Assembly (NCBI GenBank): GCA_029263315.1
Contig: JAJCXR010000026.1
Location: 186,001-250,000 of the forward strand
Origin: Acidobacteriota bacterium
GTDB taxonomy: Bacteria; Acidobacteriota; Thermoanaerobaculia; Multivoradales; J023
Direction of reading: 5' to 3'
Length of the DNA stretch: 64,000 nt
How positions within the stretch are numbered: the stretch's first letter is position 1; the number at the start of each line of letters is the position of its first letter. Of this stretch, positions 1 to 8,573 are shown piece by piece. The position numbers and the translations under genes were made by a program. The notes beneath the pieces are model-generated. The model made no database searches and was not told the origin of the DNA. It was given only the letters and a program-made list of their open reading frames with translations.

Positions 1-1
1 G

Positions 2-544
2 TTCGAGCACTACGAAGAGCTCAGGGCTTGGAATCCGCGTCTGTCCTTGGTTGGCCCCGGCACTGTCCAGGATGTAATGGAACGGCACTACGGTGAATCC
101 TTGGCGGTCAGGCCTTTGTTGAAAGACCGTGATCTGAATATCTTGGACCTCGGTTCGGGGGGCGGATTTCCTGGGTTTGTGCTGGCGGCGGCCTATCCGA
201 GTCGAAATGTTGTGCTGGTCGAAGCAAGACAGAAAAAATGGGCTTTTCTGAAAGCTGCAATCCGTCGAAGTGGATTGTCCTGCGAATGTCTCAATGCTAG
301 AGTCGAAGGGTCACTCCCCCAGGGTACGCCCGACATCATTCACCTCGTGACCTGTCGAGCGGTCGCAATAACTCCTCGGTTTCTGAACACCGTCAGGGAA
401 CACTCACCGCAGGCGCGCTTTTTGCTGTGGTTGGGCGAAGTGTCTCCAGAGTTACCCGAAGGGTTGGTGGCTCATCGTTCTGTGACATTGCCGGGCAGTC
501 TGTGTCGGCGAATTCTGGAAATCGTACCTTCGGATGCTCACTGA
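2..544 (+). CDS. rsmG: 16S rRNA (guanine527-N7)-methyltransferase RsmG, 5' end missing
   Basis: SAM-dependent enzyme that methylates G527 in the 530 loop of 16S rRNA. The frame is open from base 2 with no start in the window, so 180 residues are visible and roughly 30-40 N-terminal residues lie upstream. Visible hallmarks are the N-side WNPRLSLVGPGT block, the SAM-binding LDLGSGGGFPG loop near bases 145-175, and the following VEARQKKWAFL strand. It precedes parA and parB, the common gidB-soj-spo0J arrangement next to bacterial replication origins. Identification is secure; only the start is missing. Confidence 0.93.
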   Translation, partial: FEHYEELRAWNPRLSLVGPGTVQDVMERHYGESLAVRPLLKDRDLNILDLGSGGGFPGFVLAAAYPSRNVVLVEARQKKWAFLKAAIRRSGLSCECLNARVEGSLPQGTPDIIHLVTCRAVAITPRFLNTVREHSPQARFLLWLGEVSPELPEGLVAHRSVTLPGSLCRRILEIVPSDAH

Positions 545-667
545 GCTCGCCACGGCGATGTGGTTTTTTGGGTAGACGGTTGTTTCGAGGCAAGCTCACC
601 TTCAAGGCCGTAGCTCCCGCTGGCGGGATTCCAGTAGACATCATGCAATAAAGACGGGAAATCAACC

Positions 668-1426
668 ATGGCGACGGTCGTGTCTCTAGCAAATCAGAAG
701 GGTGGGGTCGGCAAGACGACCACCGCCATCAATCTGTCTTCCGCCCTCGGTGTCTTGGAAAAACGTGTCTTGCTGGTGGACTGTGATCCCCAAGGCAATG
801 CAACGCGGGGACTGGGATGCCGCGCCGATGCGCCTCACCTCTACCATGTGATGGTGGGTGAAGCGAAGGCGGCGGATGCCATCAGGCCAACGAAATTTCC
901 TGGTCTGAGCGTGCTGCCCTCGGACCGCGAATTGGTGGGTGTCGAAGTAGAGTTCGTAGGCAGAGAAGATTGGGAGAAGCAGCTTCGCTGGGCCCTGCGG
1001 GAGATAGATGATCAGTACGATTTCATCTTCCTGGATTGCCCCCCATCCCTAGGGCACTTGACGGTCAACACGCTAGCTGCGGCGGATATGATCTTGGTGC
1101 CGTTGCAAAGTGAGTATTATGCCCTCGAAGGAATCAGCGAGTTGGTTGCGACGGTGCGCAGGGTACAAAGCCATCTCAATCCGCAGTTGGAAATTGGCGG
1201 CATCCTGTTGACCATGTACGATGATCGGACCAATCTTTCGCAAGATGTTGCGGCCGAGGCCCGTCGTTTCTTCGAAGGTAAAGTGTTCAAGAACAAGGTC
1301 CCGAGGAATATTCGACTGGCCGAGGCGCCTAGCCATGGTCTGCCGATTCTTCAATACGACATCAAGAGTCGCGGCGCCATCGCTTACCTGGCCGTCGCCC
1401 GAGAGTTTCTCAAGAGGTTGGCATGA
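668..1426 (+). CDS. parA: chromosome-partitioning ATPase ParA (Soj)
   Basis: Deviant Walker-A ATPase that works with ParB to segregate origins. The 252-residue protein is of normal length. It shows the KGGVGKTTT motif at residues 11-19, the DCDPQGNATRGLG switch region, and the FIFLDCPPSLG Walker-B strand. ParB follows with a 4-base ATGA overlap, so the two are translationally coupled. The 123 bases upstream separate it from rsmG. No N-terminal DNA-binding extension is present, as expected for chromosomal (not plasmid type Ia) ParA. Confidence 0.96.
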   Translation: MATVVSLANQKGGVGKTTTAINLSSALGVLEKRVLLVDCDPQGNATRGLGCRADAPHLYHVMVGEAKAADAIRPTKFPGLSVLPSDRELVGVEVEFVGREDWEKQLRWALREIDDQYDFIFLDCPPSLGHLTVNTLAAADMILVPLQSEYYALEGISELVATVRRVQSHLNPQLEIGGILLTMYDDRTNLSQDVAAEARRFFEGKVFKNKVPRNIRLAEAPSHGLPILQYDIKSRGAIAYLAVAREFLKRLA

Positions 1427-2298
1427 GTGCAAAAAGAAAAGGCCTGGGCCGGGGATTGGATGCTCTCCTAGGGAGCGATCCGGTCAAGGGGGATGCCAAG
1501 GCGGAGGCCCCCAAGGGATTCTTGGAGATTGCGGTCGAAAACCTAGAGCCCAATCGATTTCAGCCACGAACGACGTTTGACGAGTCAGGCCTCGACGACC
1601 TGGCGGAATCGATTCGTACCCAAGGTGTTGTTCAGCCGATCGTCGTAACACCCAAGGGCCCGGGGCGCTATACGATCATTGCCGGCGAGCGACGGTGGCG
1701 AGCTTCCCAGCGGGCTGGGCTCAAAGAAGTCCCGGTGGTGGTCCGCGAGGTCACGAACGATCAACAACTGCTCGAAATGGCGCTGGTGGAGAATGTTCAG
1801 CGGGCGGATTTGAACCCGATCGAAGAAGCGGAGGCCTACCGAACCCTAGGCGATTCCTTCGAGCTGTCGCAGGAAGAGATTGCAACGCGGGTTGGAAAAG
1901 GCAGAACGACGGTCACCAACGCCCTGCGGCTCCTACGCCTTCCCCAAGAGATACAGGATTATTTGCGGGATGGTCGCCTGACAGCTGGCCAAGCTCGCCC
2001 CCTTCTGGCGATTCCTGATACAAAAAAGCAGATAGAGATCGCAGAGCGGGCCATCAAGGAAGGGCTGACGGCTCGGGATCTCGAAGCTTTGGCGGCCGCC
2101 CCTAGGGTTAAAAAGCCCGACAAGAAAGAGCCGAACGAAGATATCCATACCCGAGCAGCCATCGACAACCTGACCCGGACACTTCAGACCAAGGTCGAAA
2201 TCAAACGACGGAAAAAGGGCGGGTCGCTCAACATCCATTTCCACTCCGAAGAAGAGCTGATCCGCTTGTACGACCGACTCACGGAAGGAAATGACTGA
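1423..2298 (+). CDS. parB: chromosome-partitioning protein ParB (Spo0J), CTPase clamp
   Basis: Centromere-binding CTPase that loads at parS sites and spreads. Its 291 residues carry the N-terminal ParA-interaction stretch (KRKGLGRGLDALLG), the CTP-binding GERRWRAS motif near residue 88, the ENVQRADLNPIEEA segment, and a central helix-turn-helix (IATRVGKGRTTVTNALRLL). A charged linker and C-terminal dimerisation region follow. It overlaps parA by 4 bases and its stop overlaps the bactofilin start by one base. I saw no consensus parS palindrome by eye in this window. Confidence 0.96.
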   Translation: MSAKRKGLGRGLDALLGSDPVKGDAKAEAPKGFLEIAVENLEPNRFQPRTTFDESGLDDLAESIRTQGVVQPIVVTPKGPGRYTIIAGERRWRASQRAGLKEVPVVVREVTNDQQLLEMALVENVQRADLNPIEEAEAYRTLGDSFELSQEEIATRVGKGRTTVTNALRLLRLPQEIQDYLRDGRLTAGQARPLLAIPDTKKQIEIAERAIKEGLTARDLEALAAAPRVKKPDKKEPNEDIHTRAAIDNLTRTLQTKVEIKRRKKGGSLNIHFHSEEELIRLYDRLTEGND

Positions 2299-2723
2299 TG
2301 TTCAAAGGCTCTTCTTCGAAGGATCAACATAGCGTACACGGCGAAGTCAATGGTTTCCTCGATGCCGGAAGCCATATGAAGGGCGAGCTGCATTTTGAAG
2401 ATACCTTCCGTATTGAAGGCAAGCTCACCGGCTCCGTGATCTCCAAAGGGCAACTGATCGTCGGCCATCGGGGAGAAATCGACGGAGACATCCGTGTCGA
2501 ACGGGTCTATATCTCCGGGACGGTTCGTGGCAGCCTGCGGGCCGGAGAACGGGTGGAAATCACCTCGACGGGAAGAGTGCTGGCAGACCTATATACGCCA
2601 TCTCTGACCATCGAAGACGGAGCCTTCTTTGAAGGGAAGTGTTCGATGCAGGCAACTTCCCTAGAAGAAAGGAAAGGCGAGAGCGCGAAGGTGACCCAGT
2701 TGCCCGTCGCGAGCACAAAGTAG
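2298..2723 (+). CDS. bactofilin (polymer-forming cytoskeletal protein)
   Basis: Small beta-helical protein that polymerises without nucleotides and scaffolds envelope or chromosome-partition machinery. At 141 residues it shows the bactofilin repeat pattern: GELHFEDTFRIEGKLTGSVISKGQLIVG, then GEIDGDIRVERVYISGTVRGSLRAGERVEI and LTIEDGAFFEGKCSM. The start overlaps the parB stop by one base (TGATG). In myxobacteria a bactofilin co-operates with ParAB, so the linkage here may be functional (inference). Confidence 0.92.
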   Translation: MFKGSSSKDQHSVHGEVNGFLDAGSHMKGELHFEDTFRIEGKLTGSVISKGQLIVGHRGEIDGDIRVERVYISGTVRGSLRAGERVEITSTGRVLADLYTPSLTIEDGAFFEGKCSMQATSLEERKGESAKVTQLPVASTK

Positions 2724-3201
2724 TGCCCAGCCAAAAATCGATGCGGGGCGGGGGGCCCCTCGGCTGTGCGCGCCCTGCGCAAACTCGCCCCAACGCTGAC
2801 CTATCGATCTAGACCCATTGATCTCAAGGTTTCATCCCGTCCCCGGGTCCCTGCGGCTCAGACAGCACTGCGTCCGTGCTCGCTCGAAGGGGGGCCCGCC
2901 AAGGGCCTCCCGCTGGCACCAAGTTCGGTAACACTGGATGGACACCAAATAAGAGCCCGGGAGCATTATTGATACTGAAGTATCGAAAGCGATCTGGTTT
3001 CCTCAGCAATTTGTGCATTATTGGCGGCGGGACCCTCTAGACGCCTCGTGGAATGCCGGTTTCGTACTCTGCAAATCATTGAATACAAAGGGTTTATAGA
3101 TCTTGCGGCATCTCCCCTGGAAGGCGCTCTCATTTAATCCCTCCTGAGCGCCGAATTCAGTACATACGTACGGGCGCTTGTCCATTTTTGCCAAAAAACG
3201 G
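2724..3201. other. 478-base gap between convergent genes, no gene recognised
   Basis: The stretch separates bactofilin from the convergent phosphatase-fold gene. Short frames on both strands (about 65-70 codons) have no recognisable protein signature. A small perfect inverted repeat, GATACT/AGTATC with a 2-base loop, lies at 2971-2984. I see no tRNA-like fold or strong terminator. Confidence 0.4.
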
Positions 3202-4938
3202 CTATTCCGGCACCGTCAGCGCTTCGTATGAGGGCACGAAGGTGAGCGGTTGGCGGGCCAGGAAGCCCTGGTCGAAAGCATCGGTCAACACGACCCCATC
3301 GAGATCTCGAGCAATGGGCAAACCCATGCCGTAAAGCAGGGTCGGCATCAGATCGACCAGCTGTGACGAGCGTAGGGCGTGGTTCTGCCGGACCCCTTCC
3401 CCCATCAGCATCAGCACACCATCGGCTCCGTCGTCGAAGGACCCTTTCAGGATGGGCTGCCGCGTCAGGCGACGGCTCAGCTCTTGCCACCCACTGGGTC
3501 CTGAAACGCCATGGGTAGAAACCACTGCCATGAGCTTTGGCTCTGGAAGCATGTCCCAATAGCGTCTGAGCAGGTCGTCTAGGAAGCTGTAGTAAGCGCT
3601 GATGATTTGGGCTGCTTCGAGGGCCTCCTCATTTTGGGCACCTTCGAACTGCACCGCCGAGAACCCCCCAAAATACTCCGCCGAGAGCCTCTTCAGACCC
3701 GGAAAAAGCACCAGGAAAGCATCGCTCTGTGGGCTCTGATCGAGTAAGAAACTGCCCAAATCACGACGCCACAAATCCTCCATCAAGGCACCTAGCACCG
3801 TGTCGGAAGGTTGTTGGCCGAAACGAGACCTCAGCGCCGGATCGATCTCTTCTGCGGTGGCAATACGAAAGAGACGGGCTCTTTCGACCAGCTCATGGGG
3901 AAAGGCCATTGAGACATCCGCATGCTCAAAGAAGCGATCGGAGAGGTTGATTGGGACGCGACCATCCGGAGGAGACGTCAGGGGCCAGCCAATCAGCGCC
4001 GTCGGCACCTCGAGCAGACCCAGAATTTCCCAAAAAGGTCGAATTCTGAGGGAACCACGATCGACGGAACCCACCTTTCCCGTTGTGCCCCATCGCTCGA
4101 ATGCCAGCCCCAGGGGCAGAAGCGAAAATGCCTGTCCAGGGGCAAGATGCCCCGCGTCGTAGAGATCATCTCCGACGATGCCGTGCCGATAGGGAAGCTT
4201 GCCGGTGGATAGGGTCGCCCACAGGGCGGAACGTCGGTCCGGCTGAATCGTCACCAAGCGACCATGGACGCCGTTTTGCAGCAATTTGCTGAAAAAGGGG
4301 AGTCGCCCTTGTTCCTCCAGGGGGAGGATCGCATCGAGGGTGGCGGATTCGATGGCGACGACGCAGAGCTTGGGCCGTGTCGATCCCTCGAAGACCGTCG
4401 GCCGAGGGGCCGGTGGAGTGTAAGGGCGGAAGGCCTCGCGCCGTTCCATGGCCACGTACACAGAGATGAAGGCCATCAGCAAAAACAGGGCTTGGCTGCG
4501 ACGGCCATAGGGTCGGTGACGCACCCGATGCACCAGAATCGTATAGAAACAAACCACCGCAGCGAGGGAGATCCAGATCGCTGCCTTGAGCAGACGGCGA
4601 TGGATTCCCGGCGGTAGGAAAAAGGAGAAGTGAAAGGCGTTCAACCAAGCGACGAGGGCAGATACCGTCAGCACGGCTGTCAGCACCGACGGTAACCAGC
4701 GCCGTGCCTTGGCCGGCCATCGCCAGTAGATGGGAATCAGCAGCAGCATGAAGACGCCGCCAAAGAGAGCGCCGTAAAAGGAGACGCCCCTCAGCACCGA
4801 CATGAAATCGAAAGGCAGGTGCGGATTGAGGAAAAACAACAATCCTGCCAGCTGCGTTCCTGCCAGGGCACCCGGCAAGAAGCTGCTGAGCAGGATGGTG
4901 ACGAGACGGCGTTGTGGTTGTCGGGGCGTGCTACTCAA
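3202..4938 (-). CDS. membrane-anchored alkaline-phosphatase-superfamily protein with altered metal ligands
   Basis: 578 residues: four or five N-terminal membrane helices (residues 10-170), then a type I phosphodiesterase/nucleotide pyrophosphatase-like domain from about residue 190. The fold is recognisable from LCVVAIESATLD, the ALWATLSTGKLPYRHGI segment, and a late VVSTHGVSGP. Several usual metal ligands are changed: the first Asp is Glu (IES), the late DHG is THG, and the D...H pair of the middle motif reads GLKRLSAEY. It may therefore be catalytically altered or inactive. It starts at TTG, 5 bases after the stop of the upstream small protein. It is the last gene of the lepB operon. Confidence 0.72.
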   Translation of the reverse strand: MSSTPRQPQRRLVTILLSSFLPGALAGTQLAGLLFFLNPHLPFDFMSVLRGVSFYGALFGGVFMLLLIPIYWRWPAKARRWLPSVLTAVLTVSALVAWLNAFHFSFFLPPGIHRRLLKAAIWISLAAVVCFYTILVHRVRHRPYGRRSQALFLLMAFISVYVAMERREAFRPYTPPAPRPTVFEGSTRPKLCVVAIESATLDAILPLEEQGRLPFFSKLLQNGVHGRLVTIQPDRRSALWATLSTGKLPYRHGIVGDDLYDAGHLAPGQAFSLLPLGLAFERWGTTGKVGSVDRGSLRIRPFWEILGLLEVPTALIGWPLTSPPDGRVPINLSDRFFEHADVSMAFPHELVERARLFRIATAEEIDPALRSRFGQQPSDTVLGALMEDLWRRDLGSFLLDQSPQSDAFLVLFPGLKRLSAEYFGGFSAVQFEGAQNEEALEAAQIISAYYSFLDDLLRRYWDMLPEPKLMAVVSTHGVSGPSGWQELSRRLTRQPILKGSFDDGADGVLMLMGEGVRQNHALRSSQLVDLMPTLLYGMGLPIARDLDGVVLTDAFDQGFLARQPLTFVPSYEALTVPE

Positions 4939-4943
4939 GGCCG

Positions 4944-5309
4944 TCAGAGTAAGAAGATGTCTCGATCAATGTGTACCTTGACGTTCCAAATATGGGTATA
5001 GAACAAGAGATCGACGGGAACCTCGAACTGGACATCCATCACCACACGCTCTTTGTACTTCCTCACCTTGACGTTCTTTTTCGTCAGATCGAGGCGCAGC
5101 TCTTCCGATTTGCGGATGATGGCCTTTTCAAAAAAGCTTTGCGGTTTCCTGGGTTGCGTCTTGGCGAGCTCCAACATGTAATCTTCGAGTTGCATGACCG
5201 CCATCTTGATGGGAACCACCTTGAAGCAGAACATTCCGAAGATCAAGGCTGCCAATAGCCAGAAAAGACAACCGATTTTCCCTTCGCCTTGCTGAGAGCC
5301 GAATTTCAT
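4944..5309 (-). CDS. small single-pass membrane protein, function unknown
   Basis: 121 residues with one hydrophobic helix near the N-terminus (IGCLFWLLAALIFGMFCFKVVP, about residues 12-33). A basic, beta-rich extracytoplasmic domain follows and ends in WNVKVHIDRDIFLL. A clear AAGGAG ribosome-binding site precedes the ATG by 8 bases. It lies between signal peptidase genes and the phosphatase-fold protein, all on the minus strand. It resembles small DUF4845-like proteins that follow lepB in other bacteria, but I cannot assign it firmly. Confidence 0.75.
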   Translation of the reverse strand: MKFGSQQGEGKIGCLFWLLAALIFGMFCFKVVPIKMAVMQLEDYMLELAKTQPRKPQSFFEKAIIRKSEELRLDLTKKNVKVRKYKERVVMDVQFEVPVDLLFYTHIWNVKVHIDRDIFLL

Positions 5310-5361
5310 GGGGAAGACTCCTTCTTGGATACCCCCGAGGCTTCAAAACCTCGCTGGACAA

Positions 5362-6045
5362 CTATCTGACAGGTTTCATGAAGCGCTCCCAACGGCAGCG
5401 TCGGAGCCAAGAGAACAGACCACGGGTGTCTTTCAGTCTATCAGGCTCTGCGCCGTCGCTGGTATCGGACCAGTAGACGACAAACGCCTGGCCGACGAGA
5501 TGGCGGGCAGGCAAAGTGCCCCAACTGCGGGAATCAAGGGACTGCGAGCGGTGATCGCCGAGAAAGAAATAGCGCCCGGCGGGCACAGATAAGGAGAGGC
5601 TTCCATCGTCAAGCAAGAATGGCGATTGAACGTAGCCCTCTTCAACGCTTGTCCGGTTGATGCTGAGACGTCCAGCCTCCAGATCCACCTGATCATAGGG
5701 CAGCCCGATGACTCGTTTGACCAGATAGCGGCGATATTGAGGCGAGACGAGCACCACCACGTCGCCCCGTCTGGGTGCCCGGCTCGGGAGCCAAGGCAAT
5801 CCCGAGCCTGAAAAACCGGCCCTTCGGCCACCAAAAACAAACTTATTGACGAGAATGCGATCACCGACCAACAGCGCCGGATGCATGGATTCGCTGGGCA
5901 CCCGGAACGCCTGGACGAGAAAGGTGCGCACGAAGAGGCCACAGAGTGAGGCCAAGAGGACAGCCAGCCAGAGGGTTCTAAAGTACGACAGCCAGGACGC
6001 GGCTGCGGATCGCACGGTGCGGGAAGATGCTCTGGAATCGATCAA
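5362..6045 (-). CDS. lepB: signal peptidase I (second of two tandem copies)
   Basis: Membrane serine protease that removes Sec/Tat signal peptides on the outer face of the inner membrane. It has a membrane helix, then the catalytic motif VPSESMHPALLVGD (Ser near residue 53) and the general-base Lys in YLVKRVIGLP. The LGDHRSQSLDSRSWG box D/E follows. I start it at TTG 6045, which overlaps the previous stop as TTGA. The same frame is open further upstream to 6132, but that would overlap the first lepB by 90 bases. No convincing Shine-Dalgarno decides the start. Confidence 0.85.
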   Translation of the reverse strand: MIDSRASSRTVRSAAASWLSYFRTLWLAVLLASLCGLFVRTFLVQAFRVPSESMHPALLVGDRILVNKFVFGGRRAGFSGSGLPWLPSRAPRRGDVVVLVSPQYRRYLVKRVIGLPYDQVDLEAGRLSINRTSVEEGYVQSPFLLDDGSLSLSVPAGRYFFLGDHRSQSLDSRSWGTLPARHLVGQAFVVYWSDTSDGAEPDRLKDTRGLFSWLRRCRWERFMKPVR

Positions 6046-6746
6046 CGGACCAGCTTGAACGTCCTCTCCCAGCGTGTTTTGTTGAAGAATCCGGTCACGG
6101 TTTGCACCAGGAGCCGCCCCTTGTTCTTCCAACCCCGCCAGCTGCCGTCGGAGGTTTCACCGCCAAAGGACCAATAGATCATCAAGGCTCGCCCCTTGAG
6201 AAAGTGCCGTGGCACGGCACTGGTTCGCCAAAATCGAGAGTCGTAAGAGTAATCCCGGTTATCGCCGAGGAAAAAGAAGTGGTCCTCCGGCACCACAAAC
6301 GGTCCGAAATTGTCTCGAATCCGTTGCTCCCGGGTGTAGAAAGAGCGATTTTTGAAGACCCGCGGGTCACCGCGCACCGCGTAGGCGGAATCCTCCACTT
6401 GCTGACCATTGATCTGTAGAACCTTCTCGGTAATCAAGATCTCATCGCCTGGCAAGCCGATACACCGCTTGACCAGGTCGGTACCGGGTTCCTCCGGGGA
6501 GCGGAAAATGACGATGTCGCCGCGACGAACGTCCCGTGTTGGCAGCAGCGCCTGCTCCAGCCCCGAGATCGAGTTGCCATAGAGAAACCGATTGACGAAG
6601 AGGTGGTCGCCCACCAAGAGGGTTTCCTTCATCGATCCGCTGGGGATGTAGAAGGTCTTGATCAAGAAAGTGTTGCTGAAGCCGAGGAAGATGCCGGCAA
6701 TCAGGAGGGCTTCAAAGTATTCGCGGGGCCAAGGGCGCTTTTCCAT
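6042..6746 (-). CDS. lepB: signal peptidase I (first of two tandem copies)
   Basis: 234-residue type I signal peptidase. It carries one N-terminal membrane helix and the catalytic IPSGSMKETLLVGD motif (Ser38). The Lys base lies in DLVKRCIGLPGDE, and LGDNRDYSYDSRFW forms the conserved C-terminal box. It heads a four-gene minus-strand operon: lepB, lepB, small membrane protein, phosphatase-fold protein. Its stop overlaps the TTG start of the second copy. The two copies differ widely in sequence and are ancient paralogs, not a recent duplication. Confidence 0.92.
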   Translation of the reverse strand: MEKRPWPREYFEALLIAGIFLGFSNTFLIKTFYIPSGSMKETLLVGDHLFVNRFLYGNSISGLEQALLPTRDVRRGDIVIFRSPEEPGTDLVKRCIGLPGDEILITEKVLQINGQQVEDSAYAVRGDPRVFKNRSFYTREQRIRDNFGPFVVPEDHFFFLGDNRDYSYDSRFWRTSAVPRHFLKGRALMIYWSFGGETSDGSWRGWKNKGRLLVQTVTGFFNKTRWERTFKLVR

Positions 6747-7100
6747 AGTGGAGCCAATCTACCGAATGCCGCGGTCGGAAGCTAGCCCGACGCATTGATC
6801 CAGGCTCGGTGAGGTCTTCGGGAGGACCTGCAAAGCCAGGCGGCAAGTGTGTCCAATGATTCTGCCGGCGTCCCATTGCCTGGACACCGACCCCTCGACA
6901 GTCCCCGAGGGGGGATGGCGGCGCTGCTCTCAGGCGAGAGTCCGCACCAAGTCCTGATCGATGGACTCCAGGGCCGGGAGCCCACCGCTTAGAAAACGCA
7001 GAAGTGCTTAAAACAAAGGGCTTAAAGGGATCTCTCTAGATGGCATAGGTCGTGTACCTGGAACTTGGACTCTCAACCAAAGATTCCAAAGGAGCCAGCG
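6747..7100. other. 354-base gap rich in inverted repeats, possible structured RNA
   Basis: Between 6812 and 6968 there are several short perfect inverted repeats: AGGTC/GACCT (6812-6829), GTGTCCA/TGGACAC (6849-6887), CCCCTCG/CGAGGGG (6891-6912), CTCTC/GAGAG (6927-6940) and GAGTCC/GGACTC (6938-6968). The density is higher than in the other gaps here. It does not match tRNA, tmRNA, RNase P RNA or SRP RNA as I know them. A 67-codon minus frame (6782-6985) has no protein signature. Confidence 0.3.
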
Positions 7101-7748
7101 ATGGGCAACTCGGCAAACGCTACGTCAGCACTCGGTAGGGCAGCGCTCAGCACGCAAATAACGAAGAGAGCCGAGGCGGGATTCAATCTCCTCGAGCTAT
7201 TGATCGTCATGGCCATCATGGTTCTCATGTTGGCTTTGGCCGTTCCCTTGGCGCGGAGTTGGTGGAGCGAGCTGCAGGTGGAGATGGCTGCTTCCGAGGT
7301 CGCCACCACGCTGCGATTGGCCCGCTCCCTGGCGGTCCGCCATGCGGCTCGCGTGGCGGTTCGCTTTTACCCCGATGCCGACGGAAACCTGAGGCATGCC
7401 ATCTACCGAGACGGAGATGGTGATGGAGTGCGTTCCGACGATATCGACCGCGGTGTCGACAAGATGTTACGGAGTGCGCGCAGCGGACCCTTAGGGGGCG
7501 TGCGTGCGGGGATTCCGGAGGGTTGGTCCCCCCGTCGACCGGGCTCCCGCAAAGCCCTGGACCGGCTCGACGATCCGGTGCGCTTTGGCAGATCGAATAT
7601 GGCGTCGTTCACGGCCCATGGAGGCGCCAGCCCGGGGACCATCTATTTGACCGATGGACGATTCCACCTGTTCGCCGTGCGGGTCAACAACCGAAGCGGC
7701 AAGATCAAGATCTTGCGCTACGACACGCGGGCCGAAGTCTGGTTCTGA
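7101..7748 (+). CDS. type IV pilin-like/pseudopilin protein (GspH/FimT family)
   Basis: Minor pseudopilin-type protein that should be processed by a prepilin peptidase and N-methylated. Residues 25-50 hold the class III signal: basic leader, Gly, then FNLLELLIVMAIMVLMLALAVPL with Glu at +5. A GspH-like tail follows (ASEVATTLRLARSLAVRHAARVAVRF). The ATG at 7101 is preceded by AAAGGAG at a good distance. An in-frame TTG at 7065 is open but has no such site. No other pilus or secretion gene is adjacent, so its partner system lies elsewhere. Confidence 0.85.
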   Translation: MGNSANATSALGRAALSTQITKRAEAGFNLLELLIVMAIMVLMLALAVPLARSWWSELQVEMAASEVATTLRLARSLAVRHAARVAVRFYPDADGNLRHAIYRDGDGDGVRSDDIDRGVDKMLRSARSGPLGGVRAGIPEGWSPRRPGSRKALDRLDDPVRFGRSNMASFTAHGGASPGTIYLTDGRFHLFAVRVNNRSGKIKILRYDTRAEVWF

Positions 7749-7814
7749 GGGCATCGGGGCTCGAGCCTCGGCTTCCGATTGACACCGTCGGGTGGGTTTC
7801 GTTAGTTTGTCGGC

Positions 7815-8180
7815 ATGACGACTGACGGCACACCTGGCACCGCCACGAGGGCCATCATGATGGTGACCTCCACCGGCGACGAAGGGCTGGCCGATCGCAT
7901 CGCCCGCCAGTTGGTCGGTCGGGGTCAGGCAGCGTGCGTCAACACGCTGACCGGCGTCAAGTCGACGTATCGCTGGCAAGGCGAGGTCTGCTGTGAAGGT
8001 GAATATATGCTGGTCATCAAGACCCTGGAGTCACGATACGACGAGGTTGCCGCCACCATCGCCGAGCTCCACACCTATGATCTCCCGGAAATCCTGGCTT
8101 TCAGAGTGGCCAAAGGGGAGGCTCGATTTCTGCAATGGATCGCCGACAACGCGGGCCAGGGTCCCTCAGAACATCCCTAG
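7815..8180 (+). CDS. cutA: CutA1-type divalent cation tolerance protein
   Basis: Small trimeric PII-like protein linked to copper tolerance in E. coli, with unclear molecular role. At 121 residues it has the family pattern: MMVTSTGDEGLADRIARQLVGRGQAACVN, then STYRWQGEV, VIKTLESRYDEV, and HTYDLPEILAF near the C-terminus. It converges with sufT and the two genes overlap by 15 bases at their 3' ends. It follows the pseudopilin gene after a 66-base gap. Confidence 0.93.
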   Translation: MTTDGTPGTATRAIMMVTSTGDEGLADRIARQLVGRGQAACVNTLTGVKSTYRWQGEVCCEGEYMLVIKTLESRYDEVAATIAELHTYDLPEILAFRVAKGEARFLQWIADNAGQGPSEHP

Positions 8181-8543
8181 ATCGAGGCGAGCCGCCTCCG
8201 ACATCATGCTCGGGTTCCACTCGGGATCCCAGACGATCTCGACATCGACCTCGCCGACGCCGGGAATCCCCTCCACCTTGGACTGCACCTCGACGGGTAG
8301 GGTGCCCGCCACGGGGCAGGCCGGGGAGGTCAAGGTCATCTTGACGTCCACACGCTCGCCGTCGATCTGGATGTCGTAGATCAGGCCCATCTCATAGATG
8401 TTGACCGGGATTTCCGGATCATAGATGGTCTTGAGCGCCTCGACGATGCTCTCTTCTAGGTTAGGACGGCCACCGTCCGGGGATGGGTCATTGATCGGCT
8501 CTTCAGCTGCCGTGATCGGGGTTTCCATCTCGTTTGTTTCCAT
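8166..8543 (-). CDS. sufT: SUF-associated DUF59/MIP18 family iron-sulfur assembly protein
   Basis: 125 residues with a DUF59 core: ESIVEALKTIYDPEIPVNIYEMGLIYDI, then KMTLTSPACPVAGTLPVEVQ, including the conserved DPE and the Cys in the SPACP stretch. Proteins of this family assist maturation of Fe-S proteins. It is the last gene of the suf operon, 30 bases after sufU. GAGG lies about 10 bases before its ATG. Its 3' end overlaps convergent cutA. Confidence 0.92.
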   Translation of the reverse strand: METNEMETPITAAEEPINDPSPDGGRPNLEESIVEALKTIYDPEIPVNIYEMGLIYDIQIDGERVDVKMTLTSPACPVAGTLPVEVQSKVEGIPGVGEVDVEIVWDPEWNPSMMSEAARLDLGMF

Positions 8544-8573
8544 GTCTCAATGCCTCGTGGGTCGGCGCCAGGG

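Noticed and set aside
1-2723. parS site or replication origin within the window
   Set aside because: I found no TGTTTCACGTGAAACA-like palindrome or DnaA-box cluster by eye. The gene order only suggests that an origin is nearby.
6782-6985. 67-codon minus frame in the lepB-pseudopilin gap
   Set aside because: No ribosome site or signature; region is explained better as structured non-coding DNA.
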